Of a DNA stretch of 64,000 nt, positions 45,852 to 56,920 are shown piece after piece. The stretch comes from Mytilisepta virgata (taxonomy: Eukaryota; Mollusca; Bivalvia; Mytilida; Mytilidae). The stretch's first letter is position 1, and each line of letters begins with the position of its first letter. A program made the position numbers and the translations under genes. The notes beneath the pieces are model-generated. The model worked only from the letters and a program-made list of their open reading frames with translations. It searched no databases and was not told the DNA's origin. The DNA is taken from the NCBI GenBank assembly GCA_028015205.1, contig JAPWFG010000025.1, forward strand, positions 620,001 through 684,000. Reading direction: 5' to 3'.

Positions 45852-46889
45852 ATGCCACGTCTGACTCCACAACAGAGAGAACAGGCCATTGGTCGATTGG
45901 ATGCTGGGCAATCTGCCAGAGTTATTGCCAACGACTTCAACTGTGCTGTTCGAACAATTGAACGTCTACGGACACGGTACAATGCAACAAACAGCACAAA
46001 TGACCGTCCACGGAGCGGTAGACCCCAAGTAACTACCCCTAGACAGAATAGAGGCATTGTTCGTCACCATGTGATGAATAAGTTCACCCCAGCTGCCGAA
46101 ACTGCCAGAAACACTGTTGGAACACATGGACGACCCATAAGTGATGATACGGTTCGTCGGCGATTAGCTGCTAGAAACATGAGATGTCGCCGTCCAGCAA
46201 GAGGACCTATTCTTACTCCTCGACACCGTCAAGCTCGTCTTCAGTGGGCCACTCAGCGACAGAATTGGCAAAATCGACAATGGCGTAACATCATCTTCTC
46301 TGACGAAAGCCGTTACTGCATTTCAACAGCCGATGGCAGAACCAGAGTGTGGAGAAGACGCGGGGAACGTTACGAAGACAGCTGCATTCTTGAAACAGAC
46401 GCGTGGGGAGGACCTAGCATCATGGTATGGGGTGGAATCAGCCTTAACGTTAAACTTGGTCCAGTCATCTTTCAGAACCTTGGCCCAGGCAGAGGAAATG
46501 GCGTAACAGCTGCCCGTTACATCGACCAAGTCTTGACACCCCATGTTCAGCCCCATTTCGCACGTCATCAAAACAAGACTTTCCAACAGGACAATGCACG
46601 TGCGCATACCGCAAGAGCCACAAGAGACTTCCTACAGCACAATAACATTAATGTTATGGATTGGCCGGCTTTGAGTCCAGATTTAAACCCTATTGAACAT
46701 TTATGGGACGAAGTTCAAAGACGGTTGAATAATGAGCAGCCAAGTCCGACAACTGCAGCTGAACTTTCACAAGCGTTTCAGAGAGTATGGGCACGTATTC
46801 CGATGGCGTTTATTAATCGGCTCATCAACTCCATGTACCGAAGATGTGCCGCAGTAATTGGTGCCGGTGGAGGACATACACGTTATTAA
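45852..46889 (+). CDS. Tc1-like transposase (DD34E), intact
   Basis: Cuts and pastes its own element by a DDE mechanism in the nucleus. The frame is open from 45810, but the start at 45852 (MPRLTPQQREQAIGRL) is preferred: it begins at the usual N-terminus of the family and has a purine at -3, giving 345 residues, the normal length. In order: a helix-turn-helix (QSARVIANDFNCAVRTIERL), a GRP-type hook (DRPRSGRPQVTT), a second helix-turn-helix region (ISDDTVRRRLAARNMRCRRP), and the catalytic domain. The triad is Asp in IIFSDESRY (residue 151), Asp in QQDNARAH (247) and Glu in LNPIEHLWDE (282), with 34 residues between the last two. GG-rich VWGGIS is present. No stop or frameshift. Its GC content is well above that of the surroundings, consistent with recent arrival. 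Confidence 0.92.
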   Translation: MPRLTPQQREQAIGRLDAGQSARVIANDFNCAVRTIERLRTRYNATNSTNDRPRSGRPQVTTPRQNRGIVRHHVMNKFTPAAETARNTVGTHGRPISDDTVRRRLAARNMRCRRPARGPILTPRHRQARLQWATQRQNWQNRQWRNIIFSDESRYCISTADGRTRVWRRRGERYEDSCILETDAWGGPSIMVWGGISLNVKLGPVIFQNLGPGRGNGVTAARYIDQVLTPHVQPHFARHQNKTFQQDNARAHTARATRDFLQHNNINVMDWPALSPDLNPIEHLWDEVQRRLNNEQPSPTTAAELSQAFQRVWARIPMAFINRLINSMYRRCAAVIGAGGGHTRY

Positions 46890-47056
46890 CGGACGTGGGA
46901 GCACAGCATTGAAAACATGTGACGTTGCGACAATTGTGACGTTTTTGTGAACATTGTAACCAAAAGACTGTAAATCATTCATTAAATTTTGTAAAAATTA
47001 ATTTAAAATATATAAATGTCACTTTGAAATAAATGTATGTGAACATGTCATTTTGT

Positions 47057-47079
47057 GCGACGTTTCTTTTGCGGTTCAG
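47057..47079 (-). repeat. Right terminal inverted repeat of the Tc1-like element
   Basis: Reverse complement of the left end apart from one base near the tip; followed by TA. Confidence 0.9.
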
Positions 47080-47600
47080 TATATAAACAAACAAAATAAG
47101 GAAGTATATTACAGTAGGAGGGGAGAAAATATAACCGGGACATAATATATATAATGTCATATCATCTCTCAAGAAAATGTTTGAATAACATTTAAAATGT
47201 AAGGTTTTTCTGAAATATCTCCGTTTAATTTTTCATACTTATTCATGCGAGGAGCATTTCTTGATATTTAGAGATGCCATGTAGTTAACTGTCTTAGTTA
47301 CAAACTATTAAGCTGAAAAATATGAAATTATTGAATTTTCGCTCCATTTCATCCAAATTAGTTTCACTATCTGAAAAGAAAGTCAGAAGGCACATCCATA
47401 TCGCAAACAAATCGAAAGAGGAAATGTACTGTTTCGTATTTGTTAAACCGAAGCTTTGATTTGTTAAGGACCTTCACAGGAAAATTAAAGGGTATTGTGT
47501 ATGCATCCATGAGTCCAAAGTTCAAAATATGCAAAACCTGAAGATATCAAACAACTTTAGGGGAAAATGTTCGTACTTTACTACTTTTAATTTGTACAAT
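47080..47600. repeat. Paralogous repeat landscape, copy B, right of the Tc1-like insertion
   Basis: Continues the match to copy A (about 41440-41990), for example ATTACAGTAG(G)AGG, ATAATGTCATAT(C)ATCTCTC and GTCCAAA(G/A)TTCAAAAT(A/G)TGC. Confidence 0.65.
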
Positions 47601-48261
47601 GTCTTTTCATGTTTAGCCAACCTGGCCTAAAGGTTTTGTGAGCTTTTGTCATCACTTTGTGTTCGTCCGTCTTTCGTCCGACCATAATCATAATTAAAAC
47701 TTTGACGGAGTGTTCCTTAGGTTGCCCTCTTCAAAACACATGTCCGGCATTTTCGATTTCCAACCGACATCGCTGCTGTTAATAGAAAAAAGGGCGGGGG
47801 TGATTTTTTTTAAATCTTTTTCTGTTGAAGTACAGGGCAAGATTGAACCAACATTGTTGTTAAGTAGTCCTCTTTCAGAATTCAGATGACCCGTACTGTC
47901 AACAGAGTTGGCGGCCACAGCAGAAGGTAGTGGCACATAGGACCCTATGGTAAAATGTATTAAACAATCTCCTTGTCTGAAACTACAAGGCCGGTTGAAA
48001 TCAAACTGCAGAAATGGTCTATAAATGGTTCTTCGTCCAATTTGTGTCTGATAACATCGTATGTCAGCCAAGATTGCCGTCACAGCTGGGATTCTATGGA
48101 AGAATTCAATAAAAAAAAAATCCCGTCTGAAACCACTAAGCCATTTAAAATTTGACTTGCAGCAATGGTCCTGAGGTGGTTTCCTTTCAGAAATTTGTCC
48201 GCTGACCTGGAATGTCAACAAAGATGGCCGCCACAGCAGGCTCATGACCTGCAATGATCTT
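47601..48261 (+). repeat. ~168-bp repeat units (AAGATGGCCGCCAC family), block 1
   Basis: Three to four diverged units; the last contains AACAAAGATGGCCGCCACAG at about 48218. The 186-codon minus-strand frame at 47694-48254 spans the repeats and has no domain. Confidence 0.75.
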
Positions 48262-48705
48262 TGACCTGAGGGATACGAAAGAAGTCCATTAAAAAAAATT
48301 ATTGCATCATGATAGATGGACCTACTGTAACAAAACCAACCATGGTAACTGAATAACTAGTGTTGTGTTAAAAGTGTATTTACCTATGGCATTTGACATA
48401 AAAATATTGAAAGGATTAAATGAATAAAATCAAGAAAATTTGTATTCTACATGGAGAGCATGAAAGAGGTACATTTTACTTTGCGGAAGGAGACTTTTTT
48501 ACCATGGCTCGTGATTTCTCAAATTACGGAAAAAGTAGACTGACTTCATACCCAGAAATTTTAACTGGATATATGCCAGTGTATGGCGATCTTTTTGAGC
48601 CATCTCCCATGTTTCAACGAAAATGTACAGACTTAATGGCAGCCTATTATTTCATGACTTCTGTAGCAGGAAAACAATTGCGCGACTTCTCCCAGCTGGA
48701 CGTTG
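48262..48705 (+). repeat. Dispersed ~445-bp repeat with an open frame
   Basis: Inverted relative to the copies at 7889-8335, 21303-21750 and 25993-26400. It begins CCTGCAATGATCTTTGACCT and ends GGAAAACAATTGCGCG. It sits between two blocks of the ~168-bp repeat, apparently as an insertion. A 96-codon frame (48420-48710, HGEHERGTFYFAEGDFFTMA, then GYMPVYGDLFEPSPMFQR) is open here. The other copies carry indels that break it, so coding is uncertain. Confidence 0.6.
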
Positions 48706-49235
48706 TTTAACATTGGACACTACGGGGAAATTCAATTAAAACGGATTTTTTTATATTAAAACCACTAAGCCTATTAGAACCATCCTTGGCAGAAATGGGC
48801 CTCTTTCAGAATTGTGTCCGATGAACCAGAATGTCAAACAAGATGGCCACCATATCCAAACTTAGTTAACAATAGGACCCAATGGGAAGATTCATTAAAA
48901 TTGTCTTGTCTGAAACTACTGAGCCAATTCGAACCAAACTTGGCAGGAATTGTCTGTAGGTGGTTCTCTTTCAGAATTTTGTCAGATGATCCCGAATGTC
49001 AATTAAGAAGGCTACCACAGCCTAGCTTGGTTTAACATAGGACCCTAGGGGAAATTAATTCTAAAAACTTTTTGTCTGAAACCATTGAGCCAATTGGAAG
49101 CAAACTAGGCAGAAATGGTCAACAGAGATGGCCGCCACAGGCAAACTTAGACCCTATGGAAAAATTCAAGAAACACAATCTTCTTGTCTGAAAGCACTTG
49201 GACAATTGGAACCAGAATCGGCAGCCATGGTCCTC
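48706..49235 (+). repeat. ~168-bp repeat units, block 2
   Basis: Three units with GTTTAACATTGGAC, GAAACTACTGAGCCAATT, CCTCTTTCAGAATTGTG and AGAGATGGCCGCCACAGG. The short frames here translate the repeat. Confidence 0.75.
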
Positions 49236-50702
49236 TTTCCGAATTATGTTCAGTACTACAGACTTGTGTTTCTTGTGTGTGTTATGGCTGTTAATCCAGG
49301 TGAGCTATACAGGCTCCTGGAAGCCTCTTGTTACAGTATATGTTGTTTTTACATTAGTTGTCTTTTTTATTGTCGTTGTCCAGGTCATTCGTATTTTTAT
49401 CTCTACAAATAACAATCCAAAGATACTAATATTAGATATGGTAAATTTATAATATGCTGTATACGACGCATTTCAAGGAGTTACCTCTCATCAGCAGCAT
49501 TAAAACCGAAACATTTGGAAGACCAAAAACCAAACTTATATTAAACAAGAAGTACTCAACCAAAAATACCGAAATAGGAAGCCAAATTCCAGCTAAGGAG
49601 ATCTACCATGTGCAATACAAGGAATGAACCCTTAGTATTTCTATTATTTTTGAATTTTGCTAAATACTGGTAATTTCTGTAACAAATCAGTAAGTATGTT
49701 AATTCTGTAGATTTAATAGCAGTAAAATTTAAAACGTATGATTTCGGTATAAAAGAAAATTTATGACACTTGATGAAAAACCCAAAATATAAATCATCTT
49801 TTAATGAGTAAATATTATTATATGCACGTATTTAGTACAAGGAAGCTGTAAAGTATGTTTCTCTTTGTGAATAGATACAGTGTTAATCTAGAGAAAAAAT
49901 TGTTGTTAATCTTATTATTAAGGAACGAAATAATAATTTACAATTTTCCGCATATTAAACAAAAAAGACCAATCAACATTCTATTGTATGTACTATGCTT
50001 TGATAAAATATATGATATAAACTATACTGAACTAGGTCAAAGAAGGAAATAAACTGAAAAAATCCAGTGACAAAGGAACAAGTCCAAATATATTAACAAT
50101 AAAAAATTATATTGAAATCTATAACAAAACTAGACGTTACGTGTCTATTAGACATGTATGTTCTGCCTTCTTGCACATAGAATACCCATCTATTTATTAA
50201 TGTTTGTGACGGCATATTTTTTTTTTAGTACAAGTATATTAAACTTTCATTCCTTACATTAATTCCCCCCCCCCCCCCCCCCCCCATTAAAAATATTGAA
50301 AGCACAGTACTGTAGTAAACTATGTTTCTTAAAAACGGTGTATTTCTAAGGAGTCACTGAAGCATATGTGGAATTATATGTTGGCTTTTGACTTTGAACA
50401 AAAGATGATTGTAGTCGAAAAACATTATAGGTTCTTTTTATAAATGCAAAACAAAATATAAATCAAGATAATCAAATCATACACTATTTGTCGCGGTGAC
50501 TCAAATTTAGCTGCCCTGTGATGTACTACATCGTAATATGAGTGTAATGGTGAAATATCATTTGAACGATTTATTAACTATTTTATTCAAGACATGCTTT
50601 TAAAATGACAAATTACATCACAATAGAAACAGAACGGCCAGACCAATGTCAGATACATATAGGACAACTGAACTAAGCAGAATTAGCGGATTTGTCCTAT
50701 AA
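49236..50702. other. AT-rich non-coding sequence; poly-C run
   Basis: No gene is supported. A 21-C run lies at 50265-50285. A short hydrophobic frame at about 49198-49452 shows no recognisable domain. Confidence 0.5.
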
Positions 50703-50846
50703 GAATAGAAATAATTCAGGAGGGTTATAGAGTTGAAGTCGTTTACACATGGACTGGACCTTCATATTCGTGTTTTATATTCGAATATACGGGCCCAGCC
50801 CATGTGTAAATTTCTTCCATTCTCTAGCCCCATGAATTATTTCTTA
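50703..50846. repeat. Palindromic MITE, copy 1
   Basis: The ends AGAAATAATTCA and TGAATTATTTCT are inverted repeats. Inside, TTTACACATGG(A/G)CTGG faces CCAGCCCATGTGTAAA around a TTCATATTCGTG/ATATACGGG centre. The whole ~144 bp folds into one hairpin. Copy 2 is at 51100-51246. Confidence 0.7.
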
Positions 50847-51099
50847 ATGAATATCATTTAAAAGATTTATTACCTGATAAATCAACTTTTAGCACACCCG
50901 GGTACTTTTGTTCATGTTAACGCGAACCCTTTTTCCACACAACATTGCTTGTTTGTATAAAGAAATCATGCGATAAAACCACAACAGTTGTGTAGAGCAA
51001 CAATTTTGACAATGTTTGGCGTAATCTTGATTTTTGAACGACGTGACGGTTGCCGATAAGTATGTTAAATATTTCTTGAATAACATAATTCGACTATTA

Positions 51100-51246
51100 T
51101 CTAGAAATAATTGATGAGGGTTATAGAGTTGATGTCCTTTACACATGGGCTGGACCTTCATATTCGTGTTTCATATATAAATATACGGGCCCACCAGCCC
51201 ATGTGTAGATTTCTTCAATTCCCTAGCCCCCATGAGTTATTTTATA
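51100..51246. repeat. Palindromic MITE, copy 2
   Basis: Same family as 50703-50846, with ACACATGGGCTGG pairing exactly with CCAGCCCATGTGT and outer arms AGAAATAATTGATGAGGG/CCCCCATGAGTTATTTT. The copies differ at several positions, so they are independent or old insertions. Both have the same orientation. Confidence 0.7.
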
Positions 51247-51675
51247 ATGAATACATTCCGATAGGGTTTTTCAATAATAAGCCTAAATGCATAAATTTAT
51301 TGAAAGCAATAAAGCATACAATGTACGTCATGAACACTCTAATGTTGATGGATTTTGTTGTATTGAAAGATTAATGAATAACCATAATCACTTGTTTTAA
51401 TAGATTTCTGAGAAATGGACCTAAATGAAAAAACATAACCGAGTAATTTCTGTGGGAAAATATTGGTCATAATAACCTACATGTTATGGAAAGGGATTCT
51501 ATAATTGTAGAGGGTAATATTGGTTAAGAATCTTATATAATATTTTTTTTTTTTAAATTGGATTCCTTGGATATTAAAATAAAGGCAAAATTTTATAAGA
51601 GGCAGTTATGCATTAACACTGTTAAATTTAGTTAAACATTAGACTTTGATTATCTCTGTTACGTGTAAGTGGTGA

Positions 51676-51858
51676 ATGAAATGGCATAATTTCAATTTTA
51701 TCTCCCAACGAATTTCTGAGACATATTCCGAAACATTAAAAAGCCAAACCGAAAGGACGGAAAAGGCCAAATATATAAAAAATTATAGTTTACATCATAA
51801 AAACATACAAGAAGACAGAGACAAAAAATTGGAAGAACTACAAAAATTAATATACTGA
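51676..51858 (+). CDS. Candidate exon of unknown gene, helical/charged
   Basis: A frame with protein-like composition: ISETYSETLKSQTERTEKAK, then HHKNIQEDRDKKLEELQKLI, ending at TGA 51858. It is rich in Lys, Glu, Gln and Thr, as in coiled coils. The ATG at 51676 may not be real; an acceptor-like AATTTCTGAG just before the charged part (about 51720) would make it a terminal exon. I do not recognise the family, and A-rich DNA can mimic Lys-rich coding, so this is weak. Confidence 0.25.
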   Translation: MKWHNFNFISQRISETYSETLKSQTERTEKAKYIKNYSLHHKNIQEDRDKKLEELQKLIY

Positions 51859-52867
51859 AAAACTCAGTGTCTTGATCCTCTGCAAAGGTGAGCTTATTCT
51901 GATCACCGATCCCCTTGAGAGTGGTAAAATACATTTTTGAAACCATTTCTGTATACATGTAATTATTCATGTGGATATGTCAGTTGATAAGAAGATAAAA
52001 TTTATGAACAATATTAATTTGCACGACAAATATAAAATGTTAATGTGCCCCACTGTATCAATTGAATGTATTTTATTCATGTTTTATAATTTAGTCTCTA
52101 ATTATTTAATGTGAGTCTAATTTTGTTGGTCTTGTTTAAACAACCAGTGATGCAATAAATAAACCAATAGATTCTTTTTCGTTTTTATGTCCTCTTTTTT
52201 TAAATATTGATCATGTAAGTCATAAATTTGCAGTTTTTTTTATATTTGGGTATACCCATAACTCTTTTTAACCCCATCATTGATGAGTGTCTTTAAATTC
52301 TATGCAGCTGATTTCTAAGTGCCGTTCTGGGGATAAACACTAAACATTAAATATTGTGTCTGACATTTCTTTCCCTTCTTCGCCAATTTGTAGGTAACAA
52401 GTCCTGTCACAAAACATACTGTTAGAAAGCGAGGTGAATTAAGCAAATAAGTGAATCTGATTAAGGTTATATAGTTGATGATTCCTATAATATTAATGGT
52501 ATACATGTATACAATACAGAGTCGTAAATAATTTATTTCGGGAATCTTACATTCATTGGTAAACAAAGTCTTTTAAATTTGGGGATGGGTGGAAGATAGG
52601 TTTTATGATAACTGCAGCTTAGACTAAATGTAAAACAGATTTTATTCAATTAGTTTTAAAAAATATTACCACAACCGTGCACATGGCGCTACCTACATGT
52701 ATTTACTTAGCCAGATAAAATACCAAATAGCTGCCCAAAACTAAAACATCATGCGTCATATTAAATAGAAACAGATATTTTCTGCAAATTGAATAGAAAC
52801 AGATATTTTCATACCAAAAGGTCATATTTCCCGTAGACATTGATATCACCAAGGAAAGGTTACACAG
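51859..52867. other. AT-rich non-coding sequence
   Basis: Nothing supportable. A short direct repeat, (T)GAATAGAAACAGATATTTTC, lies around 52764 and 52791. Confidence 0.5.
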
Positions 52868-53038
52868 GAATCACAAATATCGACAAACGTGTACCGAGGC
52901 GATAATTCATACGACCTAAATCCAAAGACATGTTTACGCATAGTAACGCAGGAGAAACGTATATACGTATCAGCCGATGAATATCGAAGTGACAAAACAA
53001 TGGGAACACTCTACAAATTCGAAGTGCAAGAAAATTAA
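52868..53038 (+). CDS. Candidate terminal exon of unknown gene
   Basis: No ATG, but after an acceptor-like GGTTACACAG (AG at 52866-52867) a frame of 56 codons reads ESQISTNVYRGDNSYDLNPK, TCLRIVTQEKRIYVSADEYR, SDKTMGTLYKFEVQEN and stops at TAA 53038. The amino-acid mix is ordinary for a folded β-rich protein and unlike the surrounding AT-rich translations. The opposite-strand 74-codon frame here is its shadow. No family recognised; upstream exons not identified. Confidence 0.35.
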   Translation, partial: ESQISTNVYRGDNSYDLNPKTCLRIVTQEKRIYVSADEYRSDKTMGTLYKFEVQEN

Positions 53039-53149
53039 TAGTCAGAAAAATTGAACAAAACAAACAAACGCCACAAGGATACATGTGTATCTAAATCAAT
53101 AAAAACGTATAATAAACTAATTCAAACTAAAGCAAAACTGCACAGAAAC

Positions 53150-53330
53150 TAAAGCACTAGTAATGTAAACTCCCATTAAAAACCTGGAGTGGCATCAGGT
53201 GCTCCGGATTGGTAAGCACGTCCTACTCCATTAACAGCACCCGTCACATTACAAGTGAAGTGTCAAGTCTGGTGAGGTGTCAAGGCCGACGGGATGTCAG
53301 TTTACAGAAGGAAGTGAAGTCTAACTGAAA
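53150..53330. repeat. Dispersed repeat related to part of the 1373-bp array
   Basis: CCTGGAGTGGCATCAGGTGC, GGTAAGCACGTCCTACTCC and GTCAAGTCTGG parallel CCGGGGGTAGAATCAGGTGA, GATTAAGCAGTCTCTGCCTC and GTCAAATCCGG in each satellite unit (for example 59668-59755). Confidence 0.5.
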
Positions 53331-53399
53331 ATATCTAGTCTCATACGTCTCAAACTTTATGAATGATGAATTAAATTACACTGAACATAAACGCGTTAT

Positions 53400-53870
53400 G
53401 TGACAGAAATCTTTTCCTGTTGAGAAGGTTGCAGAAGAAATCATATTCAGGGCAAAACGAATCATGTGTGAAATATACACCCTAAAGCTACATCCATTGG
53501 TATTTTACTGCTAAGAACGTTGAGGTTCACAATCGGAAAATTAAAATTATGACATTCGTCATAAAATTTTGATTTCAACCGCCCCATAGTATCAAGTACA
53601 AATAAAGATATGAAACAGAAGTTGGTGTGTATGTGGTCTCTTTAATTTCAAGTTCTTTGGGATAGATAAGATATAGATAATCCTTAAAGTAGGGATTATC
53701 AAGCGACAAAACTTCATCGATATAGCGGAAACTGAAATTAAAGGACCGGGATAGTCTTTTCGATTCAGTAGCCCCTGTAAAAATTTAACTTCATATGAAA
53801 ACAATAAAAGGTTGGCCAAAAGAGGAGCACAGTTTGTTCCCATTGGGATCAAGATATATAACCTAATGCA
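53400..53870 (-). pseudogene. Penelope-like reverse transcriptase relic (tentative class)
   Basis: On the minus strand: IPMGTNCAPLLANLLLFSYE, then (after a frameshift) FNFSFRYIDEVLSLDNPYF, KELEIKETT and, near 53400-53560, a HNFNFPIVNL-type block. GTNCAPL.A.L.L.SYE and RYID(D/E)VLS are conserved RT segments of a group often classed with Penelope-like elements; the second catalytic Asp of the YIDD box is Glu here. Frameshifts and stops separate the blocks. No GIY-YIG domain seen. Confidence 0.5.
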
Positions 53871-55895
53871 TTCTATATTATCAAGTCATTGGGAATCATT
53901 GACTTGATCTTCAAAAGCTTCCAATCTATATTCGTCGTAAAATATTTATTTCGATTCCAACGTCACATACGTCAGACTGCTTCTTTGGAAATATAATAGT
54001 AAAGTTTCCCACAAGCTCTAATGACGTAATACTAACAATTGCGTTGTATAATGGTGTCTTCACGTCTGAATCCCTAAGTTTCGGCGTTACAAAATGTTGT
54101 AGAAAATGTCAGAATACATATAATTTCATGGTGGCTTGAAAGTATCATAATTTTACCACAGATAGGTTGTCGTTCGTGGTAAAATATTTGGAATAATGGG
54201 CCTGGCTGTGGAAAATTGTGATGCCATCGTGAACTATTTATCAATTAGACTAGTAAATTTGTATCCTTGTCCTTCAGCAGACTATTCCTATTAAAATAGA
54301 AGGTTGAGGTGAAACAATGATGATTCTAATGGGACTAATCTTTGTAAAAATAAAACACTCGTTGATAAAAAAAAAAGTGATTACTATGCATTTTGACTAA
54401 GTAGCCCTTACTATTTATACTTAACTTAAAGGACTGATTTAATTTTATAAAAAGTAACGCAGTACAGATATCGATGTTATATTGAACACTGTACATGAAT
54501 AATAAAGTTGTACTGCGATGAATGTATACGGATGCATAAATATACGTGGAATGTATGTACATTCATTGGTTTTACTATGATTTAACCCTCCTCAGTTCTA
54601 CTTCCACAGTTATTGATGGATTGTTTCGTTAATCAAAAAATACTTTTAATATTCTTCCTATATTTGTTGACATTTTAGTGAAAACAAGACACGAAAACTT
54701 AGCCGTTTACTTAATGTGTCTTTTGTACCAACGTACTTTGTCCTGTAATCTCAGATATTGTGCTAGTAAGACAATCAGATTAATCCAGTAGAAATTCATT
54801 GTTATATCTGAAAAGCATTACAGAATCCAGTACTGAACCCCACTGTACATATAGACGTAGCGTTGGTGTTGATGAAAAAGAACCAACTATATAAACCGTT
54901 TGATTATCAATGTTTCATACTCAATTTGATTATGTCTGTCTGATTGTCTAAATAGTTTTGTATGATATTAGTTTTACTCTTACATTTGACCTTTTTTTCA
55001 TTCCACTTGACAAAGTCAAGTTTATATATTATACTGGAACATATATAAATATATGTGCACATTTACATGCAATATCAAAACCGTAGAGCTATCAAGTTAA
55101 ATTTACTTTTTAAATTTGTAACATTAATAATGGAATGCATTTGTTTTCGTTATTTGTTTAAAACATACAATATAAAGTGACTGTTTAATCGTCATCATTG
55201 ATGATATTTTAATCATTTGTTAATAATAGAATATTCAAAGACCAATTTCATACAGGTGTACGTTATCTCGTTGCCAAAACGGTATATCTTTAACTAAATA
55301 TGAATGCCAATATTCAGTACTTTAGGGAAACCACATATAATTATATAGAATTGTTTTTAAAATTATATGCTATTTTAAAGTTAACTTTTTCCTGCCATAT
55401 ATTTACGTATATTTCATCTGTTCTAAAGCATTGGTGCAATAATACACTAATAACATCATAAATATATTTAACAGTTTTGGTTTTACGTTCATGGAGAACA
55501 ATTCACTATCGCATGGCATTACTAAAAGCTATTGCAGCAACTGTATGAAATAACAAATACGTGATGTACAATTTACAAAGCAAAAACAGTTAATTTAATT
55601 ATACACTTTCTGATTGTATTTTCAACATACGATTTTATCAGGTTATGCGACGTTTAATTGTTTTTTGCAACGTTAACAATACAAAAATATCAAACCACGT
55701 TACCCTAGGCAGCATGAAACTACAACAGAAATTTGATGGAAGCAGAGGATAAAAAATGTAAGGCATTTCAATTTAGACTGCATGTAGGTCATTAATGAAA
55801 ATAATACTTCATCATGTTGGTCATTACATAACATCACTGAGCTCTAGAAATACATTTATTAGATTTTCAAGAGTTGGGGAAAACAGTACATAGAG

Positions 55896-55927
<32 letters not shown>

Positions 55928-56440
55928 CTATACTACTAAATATAAAGACCGTTTTTTTGTTCACCTAATAAACGTATAACCGAAGAAAGCTACAAGTCAA
56001 ACTTATATAAGGGTATATATACTTGATAGGGTATACTGAAAATTTTACCCTTTTACATCAATTACTGTTTGCAACAATAAGCAATTAGACAAATTAATAA
56101 GTTCCGGAACTATCCGATGCGATTTTCTTTTAGTCATGTCATTATATTTCCGGTCTAATGTAAGCAGTTTAACGTGTTAAAGAACAAGTAGTATAGATAT
56201 CATCATTCATAATGAAACAAAGTACTTTCCCCATTATACACTAATCATGCTGTACCGAACATGAAACAAACTATTCCCGGGCCCGATATTTTTACACTGT
56301 ACATGTACTCCCTGTAATGTAAAAACGTTGTTAAGGGCATACGATACAATAATAATCCCACGATTAGAATTTTTTGAAATTTTGAATGAAGGTTAATTTC
56401 AATGTACACGTATGCAGAGAAATGTATTCCTTCATGCATA
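53871..56440. other. AT-rich non-coding sequence; TA microsatellite
   Basis: A (TA)n run lies at about 55900-55927. No gene is supported. Confidence 0.5.
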
Positions 56441-56920
56441 TCATGATTTACTTTTCGAGATATTTCCGGTTGAAATTTTCAAATTTCGTATTTTAATATT
56501 TTTCGAAAAATTCAAATAAGTAAAGATATTTCTTACTTTAACTAACATAACACATGCATTAAGCATATTTAAACTTTAAATTGCAACAAAGAACTATTTG
56601 ACACTTACTGGCATGCAGGGGTTAAAGTTAACTATACACGTGACTGACAATTTTCCACGGGTGTTTGCCTATCACGATTTACTTTTCGAGAAATTTCCGG
56701 TAGAAATTTTCAAATTTCGTGTAAAAAGATAAAATTTCATATTTAATACTTATCGAAAAATTCACATAACTAAAGATATTTCTTACTTTAACTAACATAA
56801 CACATGCGTAAAGCATATTTCAACTTTAAATTGCAACAAAGAACTATTTGACACTTATTGGCATGCAGGGGTTAAAGCTAACTATACACGTGACTGACAA
56901 TTTTCCACGGGTTTTTTCCT
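56441..56920 (+). repeat. Two tandem copies of a ~231-bp repeat
   Basis: TCATGATTTACTTTTCGAGA at 56441 recurs as TCACGATTTACTTTTCGAGA at 56672. Both units contain TTTCTTACTTTAACTAACAT, TTGCAACAAAGAACTATTTG and GCATGCAGGGGTTAAAG. Several percent diverged. Confidence 0.85.

Larger units (their letters stand above)
45560..47079 (+). mobile_element. Tc1-like DNA transposon, apparently complete
   Basis: 1520 bp bounded by 23-bp inverted repeats that share GAACCGCAAAAGAAACGTC and differ at one position near the tip (CGG on the left, CTG on the right). TA lies directly outside each end (45558-45559 and 47080-47081), the expected Tc1/mariner target duplication. One uninterrupted transposase gene fills the middle. 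The paralogous locus near 41435 lacks the insertion, reading …TTGTATAATAC|AAACAAATTAAGG. An intact frame and well matched ends suggest recent activity. Confidence 0.9.

Noticed and set aside
45674..46057. 127-codon minus-strand frame over the transposase start
   Set aside because: Shadow of the Tc1-like transposase gene on the other strand.
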